This document shows positions 25,936 through 38,384 of a DNA stretch of 64,000 bases, one piece after another. Under the pieces are notes generated by a model. That model worked only from the letters and a program-made list of their open reading frames with translations, was not told the origin of the DNA and did not search any database. The position numbers and the translations under genes were made by a program. How positions within the stretch are numbered: the stretch's first letter is position 1; the number at the start of each line of letters is the position of its first letter. Origin of the DNA: Silene latifolia. Its lineage: Eukaryota; Streptophyta; Magnoliopsida; Caryophyllales; Caryophyllaceae. Location: assembly GCF_048544455.1 (NCBI RefSeq), contig NC_133536.1, positions 200,635,325 through 200,699,324 on the forward strand, given 5' to 3'.

Positions 25936-28190
25936 AAATAGGTTGTTTATCTTTTGAACTAACAAAGTACATCGCCTTAAATTCAGAACAAATAAGTACA
26001 TTGCCTCACAACTAAAACAAAAGAAGCAAGGTACAAACTCCCAACAAAACGAGCCATTATTAGAGCTAGGATCGCGCAAGGCGAATTTGGAGAGTGTATC
26101 AACAATTTGATCTATGGACCGCTTCTCAAAGGTGAGTTTCACAGAATGCGAGGCTTTTAATCGATCCCTACACTCCAAAACAATATTTGTGTAAGGCCCG
26201 TAAGGGGTCGAGGTACCCAAAATAGCATTGACAGCAAGAAAGCAATCTGAACTAATAATAAAATTTCCAAGGTTGTTAACCCAAAAGGTTAGGCCTTCCC
26301 TAATCGCTAGAAGCTCGGAAATAAAGGGACTTTGGGTTAGAATTCTAGTGGACCAGCCCCTATTCCACACATCAAGGGAAGATAGGAGAACACACGCGAG
26401 ACTATCAAGGGAGGAGGTGGGACAGAAAGCCGCATCTATGTTGATCTTAGACCAATTATGCGGGGGAGGGGCCCAACGATTTGGGTAGAGGTTGATAGCG
26501 GGGGAGGAGGTGTTAATGGTACTAGACTGGTGCGGGATAAAGGACAACATTGGGTGCGTGTTAATGGGAAGCTGGTGTAAGGTTTGAGGAGTGTGGCAGG
26601 GAGTAGGTGCTTGGGTAGATCTCCACTAGGAAGCAAGGGAGGAGGAGAGAGAGACCCAATTTGAATCGGTAGGAGCGCCACTACCGGAGAAGACGAGATC
26701 ATTGCGCCTTAGCCAAAGGCGCTAAACAAGAAAGGAAAAAAGGGTGACCAAAGATTTATTATTAGAAGTGCAATTCAGTTGAATCCAAGGCTGAAGGAGG
26801 AAGAAGAAAAAGGAAGATGGGACGTTAAAATTGTTCCAAACATGGAGGGCGTAAGAACAGTAATGGATGATGTGGATACTAGACTCCTCGAGAAAAGGGC
26901 TATAACACGCAGTACAATGAGGATAGGGGATAATCGATCTTTTGTAAAGAGTGAGGTTGTGTGAGAGTTTATCCCACCAAGAAAGACAAAGGAAAATCTT
27001 GATACGGGGTTGTGAGGGGACATCCCAAAGCCATTGCGGAATCTTCGATGGAGAAGGGAGGTTGCTCGGTTCGCTTAAGGTGTTGTCATAGGAGGAACCA
27101 ATAGAGAATTTATTCTTAGAGGTTAGGGAAGAAGAAATCACGTCGGCGATAGGGGTGGAGGGGAGATGGACAAGATGGTAATGATGAAGGAGGTGGGAAG
27201 GTCATATTCAACGAAATCAAGGTCTCATTTTCTGTCTTTAATGATTTTGCTCAACTTGTCGGTGTCGGAAAAGAAGGAAAAAGGTCCGCGCAGGCAATAT
27301 CTTAAGGGTCCGGGGGGGTGGGGGTGGGGGTGGGCAATGATCGTTCCGAAGGGAAATATTAGAGCCATCACCAATACACTAAGTGAGAGAGGGTTGGAGG
27401 GAGGACCACCCAATGCTAATTCCCTTTCAGATGTGGGATCCACTCCTAAAGGAAGGTTGGGAAGGGTCGGTATGTAAATATTTGCTATAGATGGCAATGG
27501 AGGCAAGCTTATCTTTAAGACAAAAGATCTTCCAAGCAAGTTTCGTGGAGTAAACATTATTGAGATACCGGGATTTTCTAATTCCCAAACTCCCCCCTCC
27601 CCCGAGCTTGAGGTCGCGTCACAAGGTTCCAGTTACAGAGATGGATTTTACAAGAGGAGAGGCTAGACCAGAGAAAAGATTTGTTGATTTTTCAATGAGA
27701 GAGGTGGTGGAAGAGGGGAGCTGGAGGCATTGCATAAGATGGGACGGGATATCATTGAGAGTGGATTTGATGAGGCAAAGTCTCACGGGGCGAGAAAGAA
27801 ATTGGGTCTTCCAATTAGCAAGTTTCGAATTGATTTTATCAATGATTGGTTGGAAGTCGAATTTGTTGGGCTTTCTAGGGAGTAGAGGGAATCCAAGATA
27901 GGTTCCAAGGTTGGCAGCTTTCTTAATGCCAAGGGAGTTCTCAAAGAGGGAGATTTTGTGAGGAGAAGTGTTTTTAGAGAAGAAGAGCCTACTTTTAAGA
28001 GTGCTGATTTTTTGGCCAAAGGACGAGCAAAACTGGAGGACATCTTTAAGGGCACAAAAATTTTTCATGGAGGCCCTTCCAAAGAGAAGGATGTCATCAG
28101 TGAAAAGGAGATGGGGAAAAAGAGGCACCTCCTTTACCAAGGGGGAAAAGAGTCCAGTTTGAGTCGGAGTAGGAAAGCTGAATAGATTTT
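25936..28190 (-). pseudogene. 5'-truncated LINE (reverse transcriptase, zf-RVT, RNase H)
   Basis: Reading right to left, the C-terminal half of a LINE reverse transcriptase comes first: HLLFTDDILLFGRAS (catalytic DD block, about 28060), then YLGFPLLPRK and LKSRPVRLCLIKSTL-like thumb motifs (to about 27640). A linker follows, then a zf-RVT-like stretch (PQWLWDVPSQPRIKIFLCLSWW and CTACYSPFLEESSIHIIHYC, about 27050-26850). An RNase H region ends it (WSKINIDAAFCPTSS, SPFISELLAIREGL, IISSDCFLAVNAI, about 26470-26240). Frames change several times. The endonuclease and the first half of the RT are missing, which fits 5' truncation during target-primed insertion. No clear poly-A tail is seen at the left end. 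Confidence 0.8.
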
Positions 28191-28373
28191 GAGAGAGCCT
28201 CCATACAAAGGATTGGCTAAAAAATTGTGATGCCAACTCATTTAAGACTTGGGAAGAACTTTCTTCGGCCTTTTTAAACAAATATTTTCCACCATTAAGA
28301 GCCGCCAAGGTCAAGAGTGAATTGTAAGGATTCACCCAAGAGGAAGATGAGACATTGTACGAAGCATGGGAAA
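28190..28373 (+). pseudogene. R1 gag, left fragment (Athila-like retrotransposon)
   Basis: The plus strand encodes a retrotransposon gag stretch (KDWLKNCDANSFKTWEELSS, then LNKYFPPLRAAK, then FTQEEDETLYEAW) with one stop at about 28323. The frame ends at the target duplication GGAAA (28369-28373) where R2 is inserted, and resumes in phase at 58627. Nothing of R1 upstream of this point is found; the LINE fragment abuts it on the left, so the 5' part of R1 has been lost or displaced. Confidence 0.8.
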
Positions 28374-29061
28374 TGTAACACTCTCATCTACCAAGGAGCC
28401 TTAACAAGACCTTCCCTAGCAGATAAGGGCATTACCATCTCGGTTACCCGAGGAAAGTAATGATCCAATCTCGATAAAAGAACGTTAATGTTATTTTACA
28501 AGTGACTTAAAACCAACAGGCGATATAAATGATACAACTCAAGACTACTATCAGCTATGTGGAACTATCTCTGCCATGACTCGTGGTAGACTCGTCCCTC
28601 CAGATACCCAGCTAATATCCAACATCAACCCGCTAAGACTGACTGCTCACCATAGTGGATCACGGCAGACACAACACAAACAGATAATACAATAAAACCA
28701 CTCAAGGTCAGTAACTGAGGTAACAAGTACAAGCAGACACAACATAACTAAAGCAACACACACAACACCTTATCCAACCATCCACACACCTCTGACTGCC
28801 CGAAGGTCCAGTCCTGCCGGATTACTAATCGCAACCAGTAATCCACACCGCCAGTGGGGGACCGCAGCCGTTCCCCATCTAAGCCCCGCTCATCTCATCC
28901 GAGCGATAAACCCATGTTCCTTAATGTGCACATCCCCTTCTGTGGCGGGTTCCACAGAGGGCGAATTAAGGGCGTGAAACCACTCCCGCAAGTGACTCCA
29001 CTTAGCCGAGGACGCACCTCGAGAACCACAGACAACAATCACAATCAACTGTACAAACAAC
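28374..29061 (-). repeat. R2 3' LTR, left part
   Basis: Aligns with 57267-57955 of the R2 5' LTR. It stops at ACAAC (29057-29061), the target duplication of solo LTR R3. Confidence 0.9.
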
Positions 29062-29496
29062 TGTAACACCCCCATATACCAAGGAGCCTTAACAAGACCT
29101 TCCCTAGCATATAAGAGCATTACCATCTCGGTTGCCCGAGGTAAGTAATCATTGGAAGACGATAAAAGAACATTTAAAGTTACTTTACAAGAGACATAGC
29201 CAAACTACTGAAATAAAAGATACAACTGACCAAAACTACATAAGCTACTACTGTCATTACTCGTGAAGACTTATCCCTGCCCGGACTCCAGCTACCATCC
29301 AAGACAACACCTGCTAAAACTGACTGCTCACCATAAGGGATCACGGCAGACACAACAAAACAAACAAGACAAACCACACAAGGTCAGTAACTGAGACAAG
29401 ACACAATAAACATTACCAACACACTACATACACAACCAAACACACACACAATCACAACCACTCCAATCAATCTCCGTCACCGACTGTCCAACGGAC

Positions 29497-31913
29497 TGTG
29501 GACAGCGGGGGGCCCACAGGGGGGGCTTGGGAGGAAGAGAACAAGCGTTTGCATTTTTGTTGGAGTCGCCACCAATTTTTATGGGAAATTGGAACCGTTC
29601 GAATACCTCGTGCCATGTCTAGACACAAAGTAGAGACATGAACACTAAGCAATCGTTACCCTTAGCATTCTATGTCTAGAATGACTCTCGTGGATGCCAA
29701 TGAACACGGGTGCTCACGGAGATCTGGAGTAAGGGGTGAGGGTACGTATTAGGAAGCTCTTTTGATCGAACACCTAATCCCGCCCGCCTCGATAGCGGCC
29801 TCTACTAATGATTAGGGACATCATATATACTCGATATATCGTCGGTTATATGCATGCAATGTAACATCCAAGTTTTAATCCTAGCATGTGAAGAATTAAA
29901 CTAAGTCGGTAAACACGTAATTTAATCATACAATTAATGTCTAAGTAGGATTTAATGTTCAATTACATGTGAAAACATACAAATGATACAAGAAATATGA
30001 TAAATACAATAAAAGAAAATTACAATAATGAAAATTACAATAATTACAATGGAATAGGCGATTTATGTCGAAAATACCTTTAAAACGGATAATTTGAGAA
30101 AACGAAATAAAGGAATAAATTAACGAACAGAAACAGAGGGCGATAATACGATTAATAGTTAATTATACGTATGCTAATTAAACTAGGTCAACCAACAACG
30201 GAGTTCAGGAACAGAATTCAACCGAATAAAGCAGCAATAGAGAGCTGCGTCCCTTGAATAGGCGCAACATTGTTGCGTCTGTTTCTGACTCAATTCTGTG
30301 TAGTTTTAATTGCGTGTTGTTAATACTCGTTGGTAAATTTAATGATTGATTAAATTATTTATTCGGATGAAAGTGATTAATAGGTAATTTACATGTGATT
30401 AATGGTCATAAAACACGGATAAGACGGAATTAAACGAATTATTTACATGAATGAACGATTAATTAGTGACATGGGTGAATGAAATAAACTAAACAAGATG
30501 AATTGACGACAAATTAATGACGAATATGACAATAGACAGATGAAAATATGCCAAAGAAGTGAATTACAGAAACTCAATATGAACAAATCGAATTTCTACA
30601 ACCCGGATTGATTTTTATGACGAAAACCCGCAAATATGAGATTATAAGGGATTTAAGTCGGATTTAAATGATGAACAAAACATGTTAATGATGAATAATA
30701 ATACACGTAACATACATGTGGGATTAATATGCTATTATGGCAAAGAATTAAAGAACAAACGAAAACAAATAAAAAAAGACGAATTACAGAGGACGAAGGA
30801 AGAAGAAAGGAAGCAGAATCTGCGGCGGCCCTCACGAAGAGGCGCGAGGAACTCGCGCTCCTTCAAGAGGCGCAGCGATTCTTGCTGCGTCCATTCTCGA
30901 CGGTTTGTCTTCCGAAATCCGTAAAAAGAGGTTTTTAAAGCATGGTTTTAGAAATCGGTTTTAATGATATTTTCGACATAAACCTTACATTAATGATACA
31001 AAAGTAAATAACAATAAATAAAAGAGAGATTTACACCCTCAGACTTACATGTTTGACGAAACGAGAAGGACTAAGATATCGATTAGTGATGCTCAACGCG
31101 AATGTAACGAAAGTGCCCTCGTAAGAGGAAAACGATTAAATTAATTAAAGTTGATTGATTGTGGAGTGGGTCAAATTGGTCGGTCATGCAAACGAGGCTG
31201 GTACTCAGAAGGATCCGAGCTTACGTGGTCGAATGTTCAAGCACGTAGACGCCAAAAAGTAAGAACAAAGGTCTAGAATGCAAAGGGAGAAGAGAAGGGC
31301 GGACACTCGCGTGAGAAATATGAGGAGCGAAGGCTCCTATTTATACTAATCACGTGAAGGAATTAGGGTTTCGTAGAGTCTTTGGAAGTGAATCTCGGAA
31401 AGATATGAAAAAAGATACGAGAATTACGCAGAAAAGGACCTGGGAAGAGGCGCAGCAGCCACTGCGTCTCTTGGAAGAGGCGCAACACCTGCTGCGTCTA
31501 TTCCCAAGTGGTTTCCTCCTGCGGAAGAAAGATTTCCGTGTTTAAGTTATGGTAGGACGGAATAATTTGGTTTTCCTTAATATCTTATGTGAATATTTAC
31601 GGGAAATTGTTTACCAAAGGATGAAAATTATGAAATATGGAATAGAAATATCCGGAACATTCCAGAACATTCTGACTCGGGATTTAACGGTTATCAGAAA
31701 ATGAAGACGGTTTTAGGCCCGGACTCCAAATGTACTCTAATTACTGTCAAAACGACCGTATCGGCACGTAGATGACAACTAAGAGGTAGACATTAATATT
31801 TGAGCAATCACTTGACGATAAACTTACGAATTGTCACAAATCGTTCCGCGTAGCAAACATGCGGCCCAATCATCACCGGGTGGTTTGTGAGAGGTGCGAA
31901 ATGAGGTATCTCT
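29497..31913 (-). repeat. R4 3' LTR
   Basis: Aligns along its whole length with 46433-48857. The junction with the internal region is slightly altered: the 5' LTR has GGTATCTACA where this copy has GGTATCTCT, so the exact right border may be off by a base or two. A TATA box on the minus strand lies at 31338-31345. Confidence 0.9.
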
Positions 31914-31929
31914 GAGCCCCCACTTTGAC
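31914..31929 (-). other. R4 polypurine tract
   Basis: On the minus strand this reads GTCAAAGTGGGGGCTC, directly before the 3' LTR, the position where plus-strand DNA synthesis is primed. Confidence 0.7.
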
Positions 31930-32225
31930 TGAGGCTTGGACAAGGCGAAAGTCAAAGTATAGCCATCAGGTCAATCGAAGATTACAACCTGACGACTATG
32001 GCGACGCGAGGCGGCTCAAAGAGGTCTGAGCCAAGGACCTGTCGTCGGGAACATTTTAAAGTCTGTCGACTATCGGGGAGGGTCGTTTAAAGTCCATTAG
32101 ACTACGTAAGGAGGCTCGCCAACCATAAGAAGAGACCATACCTGAGACTTCTTTCTCGAGATGCTTCCGGAGGTACATGAGAGCTATCGAGCCAAGGTCA
32201 GGCGTAGGGACTAAATAAGGTGAGC

Positions 32226-32400
32226 AGCAGGACACTGGCGGGAACCGCTGAGAGAAGACTGCTTGGGTAGTCTTCGGGAAATAGTTGCGAGTAGCAGGAC
32301 ACAGGCGGGTACTGCTGAGAGAAGACTGCTTGGGTAGTCTTCGAGAAATAATTGCGAGTATCAGGACACATGCGGGAACTGCTGAGAGAAACAATGTCGA
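32226..32400. repeat. 67-bp tandem repeat in R4
   Basis: About 2.6 copies of a 67-bp unit beginning AGCAGGACAC, each containing GCTGAGAGAAGACTGCTTGG and AGTCTTCG. Copies start at 32226, 32293 and 32360. It lies between the polypurine tract and the first antisense gene. Confidence 0.85.
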
Positions 32401-32878
32401 TCTCCTTGTCTTGAGAGGGAAAGTATATCCGCTTACTCTCGCTATAGTGAAGGCGTGTCGAATTCTGTGAAATGCTCGTTGCGACAAGCAAAGGTCTTGT
32501 AAGAAATAATATGCAACCGTCTGCTGCTGGCTTGGAAAATGCGGGTCAGAATGAAAGAAAATCGTCAAACGGACCAAAAGGATAAAATAGCATCGGGGAA
32601 GAGGCCCACCAAAGATGGGCCCACAAATAACGAACTCATAACGAATTTTTGAAAATCCGTATGGAGGGAACACAAGGAAGAGGCGAAGCAAGAGCTGCGT
32701 CTCTTGGAAGAGGCGTAGCGCCTGCTGCGTCTATTCCCTATAGTGTTTTTTTTTTTCTGCGTAAAAACGCGATAATCAGAGGTTTTGCAAATCATTATTT
32801 CGAAACATAATTTACACATTTCTCTCTCAAATCTTCACCATTTCCGCCAAGGTTTGATCCAAAAGCTTGCATTAATCA

Positions 32879-35800
32879 TGAATAATCGAGGTATGTGTCT
32901 CATTCTTGCATTAATCTTCTGTATTGGCTCAATTTTGGATCGAAAAAATTGGGTTTATGACCCAATTAATCGAAAATTTGGGGCTTTTCCCCCAAATGCA
33001 TTTGCCTTGTGAAATTGACATTAGAAATGGATAATTGGTAATATAAGGAACGTAACCATGTATTTGTCTCGAATTTTCGTTGAGTTTTGAGCCTTTGAGT
33101 GAAATTTGAGACTAAGTTTTCACAAATAAACCGTAAATTGCTTCGAAATTAGCCTTAGGATTGTCCGTTTGCGACGAAACTTGATATCTGGGACCCTTGA
33201 ATGATGGGTAAACTTTCTACCATCTCGGAATTTTGGTTTGTGACAGCTTTTTCAGGACACTTTTCTAGGGCATAATCGCTGTTATAACGAAATGCTGCCG
33301 AAATTTCGACTCGAACCCATGACTAGGCTTCAAGTTAGGCTTGACTTGACCCAAGTTACCACATGAGTGATCGGGTTCGTGGGAATATGGCCAAAGATGG
33401 CGAGAAAAGAGCGATTTCAGGGCTTCCGAAGGCTCGAAAATCCCCTAACCAAGGCTTGTCGTCACTTGACGCGGCCTAAATTTGCTTTAATGTTGCAGGT
33501 GATGTGGCTTCTACTTCTGGGAGGACTCCCATGGATATAGACATTGCTACTGTCGAGGAGGCTTTAGAGCAGACCTTCACCGCCGCGGTGATGGCTGCTG
33601 GGGACGAGGTCCATGAGGAGGAGGCTGTTGAGGAGGAGGAGGCCCCGAGACGGGCCAACGTTGGGCGAGGAGGTCGTCAGTTGAGAGGAGCTCCCAAGTG
33701 GGCTGAGACTTGGGAGAGTAGGCACTTCTGTGGGTTGCAGAGGGTCACCTGTCCTACAGGACGGTGAAGAGCTGGGTAAATAGGAATTCACTACTCATTA
33801 CTCATCCTCTTTCATTCATTTGTTCATATCTCTTTCAATTTTCATTCAAAACTAAAGATAGCTTTCGTTTCAAATAATAATAGGAGGCCGGGAACATCAG
33901 GTCGTTCTCGGGCTACACGACAGCGATGGAGCACTACGAGCGGCCGTCGGCGGAGGGGCGCGCCATGATCGAGCGTGGTGCGTTCGGTTCTTTGGTGCAG
34001 GCCTGGAGGGATATCGCGAAGAGGAAGCTGCGGGCTAACCTTAGCCTGGTCCGCACTTTCTTGGACCGATTCTGGGATACGACTTCCACGTTTCACATGC
34101 CTTTTGGTGAGGTGGGAGTCACTCTGGAGGATTACGGCATGATTTCTGGTCTGCCGTGTGGGTCTGAGGCGGTGGAGTGGCCGGAGACTGCCATGAGGAT
34201 GGACTCGGCCGAGGCTAGGAGATTGATCAGCTGGAACTTGTCGCCGAGGGCTGTCTCAGTGTCGGGTTTGGTGCCCAGCTCCTACGTTCGAGACTACTTT
34301 GCGGGAAAGATCCCGGCGCTGGTGACGATTGACGGGAGGGAGACGGCTCCTCCTCCCTGTACTGCTGAGCAGAGGGCTCGCTTGTGGCTCTGGTGGTTTC
34401 TGTCTTCGATTTACCTCGGAGACAAGGGCGAGAGGTTGTCGACGAAGCTTCTTCCCTTCCTTTCTGACCTGAGCTCCCTAGGGCGTTGGGACTGGGTCAC
34501 TGCTGGTTTTGCGGTCCTCATCCGCTTCATGAGGGCCATGGTTCGTCCGAAGTTGATGGAGAAGGGGACTTCTCCTGGTGCTGTCGGACCTGGACTACTG
34601 CTGGAGGTATGAACCTTCCTTTTAGACCAAAGTTAATTCCTTTCTTTATCAAATCCTGAAAGATCATTATTGATTATCTTGCTTTATAGGCGTGGGTGTA
34701 CTCCTACTTCCCGAGCCTCGCGCCCAAGAGGACGGAGCCGCTGGAGAAGGCCTATCCCGTGGTGAGGGATTGGGTGATGTGCAGGACGAAGAGCAAGCGT
34801 TCTTCTCACGGTGTCTACCGGCGGGATGTGAACGCTCTTCAGCTAGACAGCGTAAGCATCTCACTTATATTCATTTTGCTTCTATATTGCTTTGATCATA
34901 AGAATGATTCCTTGTTTATCTTGTCCTAGTGGGTGCCCAGGCCTTGGGCGGAGTACGCTGACACGCCTCCTTTTGTGGCTGAGGTCCTTCGACCTAGGAG
35001 CTCGAGCCGCTGCTTGAGAGGACGTCGATGGGTCCTGTGTGGTACTTGGGCGAGCGCTTGGCTCGTCGGTGCTCTCGGGACGTGTTGACGGTTCCCATCG
35101 ACCCTCCTAGGACGATGTTCGGGAGCCTTCGAGGCGAGAGAGGAGGCGGACTTGGGCCGGCGCTAGTGGTGACGCCCTCCTTCTTCCTGGTGAGGACTAC
35201 TCGGCGTTCCTCTACGGGAGGTTGGCGTACTGGCCGGTAGTGGTGAGCATCTTTTACTCTTCCTCTTTACTTGATTTTTTTGAGAACTATGATGAAAGAT
35301 CACCGATTAACGAGAAATATTTGGTTTTGCAGGAGGTTGAGGCGGCGGGCATCGAGCCCCCAGAGTACCCTTAGACCCTCGAGTACACTGACGCGACCGG
35401 GAGGACGACGATTTCCGAGCTGCGTGACTTTGACGTAGCTGTGACGGATGCTGGCCTGGACGATTGGCAGCATCTGATTCGGAGGGTAAATTCTCTAACT
35501 TTGCATAACTTTTGTGTAAGAACACATTTGACTGAGTTTGTTCAATTGTTGAGAACTTCTTTTTGAAAATGCAGGTTGCGCCGTCTCGGTTCGTGGCATT
35601 ATGGAGGGTAGCCAACCGGCTGCGAGCTACTGCCGTCAAGCACTTGTCGGCGGTCGAGGCCGTCAGGTATGAACCTTGTGCCTGTTTAATTTTTGAATTT
35701 TGATTTTCCAACTTTTCTTGAAACGATTGACATGAGCCACTTTGTTGTTTATAGGGGGACCGCGAGCTGGAGCGAGAGTTGACCCGATCTCGGGAGGAGA

Positions 35801-35893
35801 CAAAATCGCTTGTTGAGGGAGCTCGAGGTTCGGGACGCCGAGATTGCCGCTCTTGCGGCAAGAGTTGCAGAGCTGGAGGGCGACCAGCAGTAG
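32879..35893 (+). pseudogene. Antisense gene 1 of R4: plant mobile domain protein, spliced, frameshifted
   Basis: The gene runs opposite to gag-pol. A short exon (ATG at 32879, MNNRG) is followed by an intron with GT at 32892 and AG just before 33499, then an acidic exon (VEEALEQTF..., GDEVHEEEAVEEEE). Next, 33882-34605 holds the plant mobile domain: FWDTTSTFHMPFGEVGV, then LEDYGMISGLPCGSEAVEW, then a WLWWFLSSIYLGDK block. Further exons are at 34690-34851 (AWVYSYFPSLAP, the W-YxyFP signature) and from 34930 (WVPRPW), with coiled-coil sequence ending at the stop at 35891. Introns have GT-AG ends. At least three indels break the frame, near 33750, 35000 and 35800. PMD (transposase_28-like) extra frames are known in Tat-lineage elements; their role is unknown. 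Confidence 0.75.
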
Positions 35894-36357
35894 TTTTGTG
35901 TAGCTTTTTTGTTTGCTTGTTGGCTGTATTTTGCACAGTTGTACATTTGGACCTTCATTTGGAACATTCTGGACTTTGTTTGGGGCTCGAGCCCCCAGTT
36001 TGTTGTACATTTCCCTTTTGAGTTGTATATATGGCCTGAGTGCCTTTGCTGCTGGGTTGCGTTGCTTGTACCTGCAGGTTAGCTTTGAACAGGTTTGGTA
36101 GATGACGGTTTACGCCGTCATGCCGCCGAAATTTACATAGAAAATCACGCAAAACATACATTTATATATACATATGGCTTTAATGAGCGCAAAACGAGTG
36201 ACTCAAAAGAATGCAAAAAAATGCAAAAATCTGCCGGAAAATGACCGGACGGTAGGGAGGGTTACCCCTCAAAAAAGAAAAAAATAGAAATCTATAAGTT
36301 AGAGGTGAGATGATAGAAAAGAATGAGATAAATGAATGTAAATCGAAATGAGATTTA

Positions 36358-36455
36358 TTTCCTAAAATGAATTAATAAAAATGAAAATTATTTTCTAAAA
36401 TGAAAATGAAAATTATTTCCTAAAATGAAAATGAAAATTATTTCCTAAAATGAAA
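36358..36455. repeat. 25-bp AT-rich tandem repeat in R4
   Basis: Three imperfect copies of GAAAATTATTTCCTAAAATGAAAAT, starting at 36383, 36408 and 36433, with a partial copy before them. It lies between the two antisense genes. Confidence 0.75.
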
Positions 36456-36747
36456 AAAATGTGCAAGTGTGGTAAAATTGCGAAAATGTCGATGTCGCCT
36501 CGAAATACGTGCCCGCGGAATTAGGAAACCTGAAACATGGTAACTTTCACGTATTTACCAAAATAATAACCCGTAGGAATAGGAAACTATTCGTCATGGA
36601 ATTAGGAAAGATCCAACGCGGAAAATCACAGAAGTTAAGCTGAGGAAGAGGCGCAGCATGAGCTGCGTCCCTTTGAAGAGAGCGCGCAGCAGTCTTGCCT
36701 GTTCCCAAGTTGTTCTATTCTCGACGGATTTTGGAAACAGAAATTAG

Positions 36748-36755
36748 TATAAATA
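36748..36755 (+). promoter_or_regulatory. TATA box of R4 antisense gene 2
   Basis: TATAAATA lies 94 bp upstream of the ATG at 36842 and is followed by a C/T-rich leader (CTTCCGTCTCTTCTACGTC). This suggests the antisense gene has its own promoter instead of depending on the LTR. Confidence 0.6.
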
Positions 36756-36841
36756 GAAACGTCGATGGAGCTTTTATTCACACAATTCTTCCGTCTCTTC
36801 TACGTCTTAATACATAAAATTCTCAAAATAAACTCTTCATC

Positions 36842-38384
36842 ATGAATACTTTGGAGATTCGCCTTAAAGAATGGACCAACGAATTTTCAAATATAGAGAA
36901 ATATGATATGGGCTCCTATAATTTTGGATCATTGTTGAGTTTAAAACTCATCAAGGTTGTTAAACCGTTCTTGGATGCTTGTCTTGACTATTGGGACCCG
37001 AATTACCATGTTTTTGCGTTCCCTGGAGGCGATATTTGCCCATTTCCTGAAGAAATTGCTGCGATTGGTGGGTGGGATCCCGAACACTTGCCTGCCATTC
37101 CTTCTACTTCGCAAGGGTACAAGAGCAAATTTAGAGACTTGCTTGGGTTGACTAGACTTGAGGTGGACCGTCTAGTGACCTCGAAGGGAGTGCGAATGTT
37201 GGACTTCATTGACCGATTTATTAATAGGGCCGACCCCACCGTTTCTTATGTTACCAGGCGAAGGGCATTTGGGTTTTGCTTGTTGCATGTGTATGTCTTC
37301 CAAGGGCATGTTGATGAAGATTTGAGAGGTGATCCCCGTCTTGTGGGCCTTGTTGAGCAAATGGAGCTGCGCAGGAGCCCAGCTTGTTTATGGTTAGGAG
37401 AGATCCTTTTGGGCTTGGATAATAGGAAAGCCAACCGTGGCCTACCATATTTGGGAAGTCCCGTCATTTTGCAGGTAAAAGACATTTCTTTCTTCTTTTT
37501 CTTTCTTTTTTTTTTCTTTTAGTTTTCTTTTTCGTTTTTTTTTTTTCGTTTTTGTTTTGTCGTTTTTTTTTTGTTTTTTTTTTATGTCTAATACCCGCTT
37601 TTGGTAGGTTTGGCTTATGGAACGGCTCCGATTGATCGAGCCCCCAGTTCATGTTCCTTCCTATCATGCTCGTTCAATTGCAATGAGGACTAGGCTTTAC
37701 ATGGTGGATTTCACCCGAGTCTGCAATTATTGGGAGAACAAACTGAAGAGTGATGATGGTCCGTTGATTAGGTGGATTGTGCCGTGGTGGCACCTCAAAT
37801 CTGTCACTGGAGTGTCTTCTTTGGATCCTACTCGGTTCGTGCGCATTCCTGGATTGGAGTTTATGGTGTGCATTTTCCCGGAGAGGCTGATGAGACAAGT
37901 TGGACTGAAACAGACAATCCCGAAGCTTGACACCGTCCCCGCAGATCGCTATGGCGCTTACTACGAGAGCCAAGGGAGTGGGCCATTAAATGGGCTCAAA
38001 GAAATGTGTGGTTCCTGAACTCTTCTGCAAATGCCTTGTGGGTGTCGGATTCTTATCTGCGATGGAGGAAAGCTACTACTTCGGAAGAGCGCGAGAGATT
38101 GAGAAAGCGCGAGCCCGTTGACTACAAGGGTGCGCGAGGTAGAGAAAGAAAAGGAGAAGCATTTGACTGAGGGAGAGGAAGAAGCCACGTTTCGAGTCGT
38201 TCATCCTTCGAAGAAACCGAAGACCTCTCCTGCCGTAGAAATGGTGATTGGCAAGAATGGAAAGTCTAGGCCTCGAGAAAGACCTTTGGTGATTAGGTCT
38301 GAAGTGGCGCAAGAGCGTCCGGCTAGAGGTCGTGACAAGAAATATGACAAGAATGACAAGGGCAAAGGGAAGATGGAGGAATAG
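36842..38384 (+). pseudogene. Antisense gene 2 of R4: DUF7745-like plant transposon protein
   Basis: Exon 1 (36842-37474, 211 codons) joins exon 2 (37608-38384) across a GT-AG intron with a long pyrimidine tract. Exon 1 encodes FLDACLDYWDPNYHVFAFPG, PFPEEIAAIGGWDP and a long helical region; exon 2 continues with LIRWIVPWWHLKSV and ends in a basic, Lys-rich tail that could be a nuclear signal. The WDP...vF.F...PF.EE pattern resembles the DUF7745 family, which is related in plan to the plant mobile domain and common in plant retroelements. Two compensating frameshifts, near 37970 and 38120, bring 38018 into a stop; otherwise the frame is open. It lies between antisense gene 1 and the integrase end, opposite to gag-pol. 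Function is unknown. Confidence 0.7.

Noticed and set aside
29467..29652. Minus-strand frame repeated at 46372-46590
   Set aside because: It is duplicated simply because it lies at the LTR end of R4; it has no start context or domain and crosses the LTR border.
30682..31545. Short plus-strand open frames in the R4 3' LTR, with near copies at 47673-48488 in the 5' LTR
   Set aside because: They lie in LTR sequence opposite to the element's transcription, end differently in the two LTRs, and have no recognisable domain.
32056..32691. 211-codon minus-strand frame in the R4 3' region
   Set aside because: It overlaps the 67-bp tandem repeat, shows no domain and is probably produced by the repeat staying open.
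35307..36010. Minus-strand frames of 209 and 115 codons
   Set aside because: They are antisense to the exons of R4 antisense gene 1, whose plus-strand product has a recognisable family.
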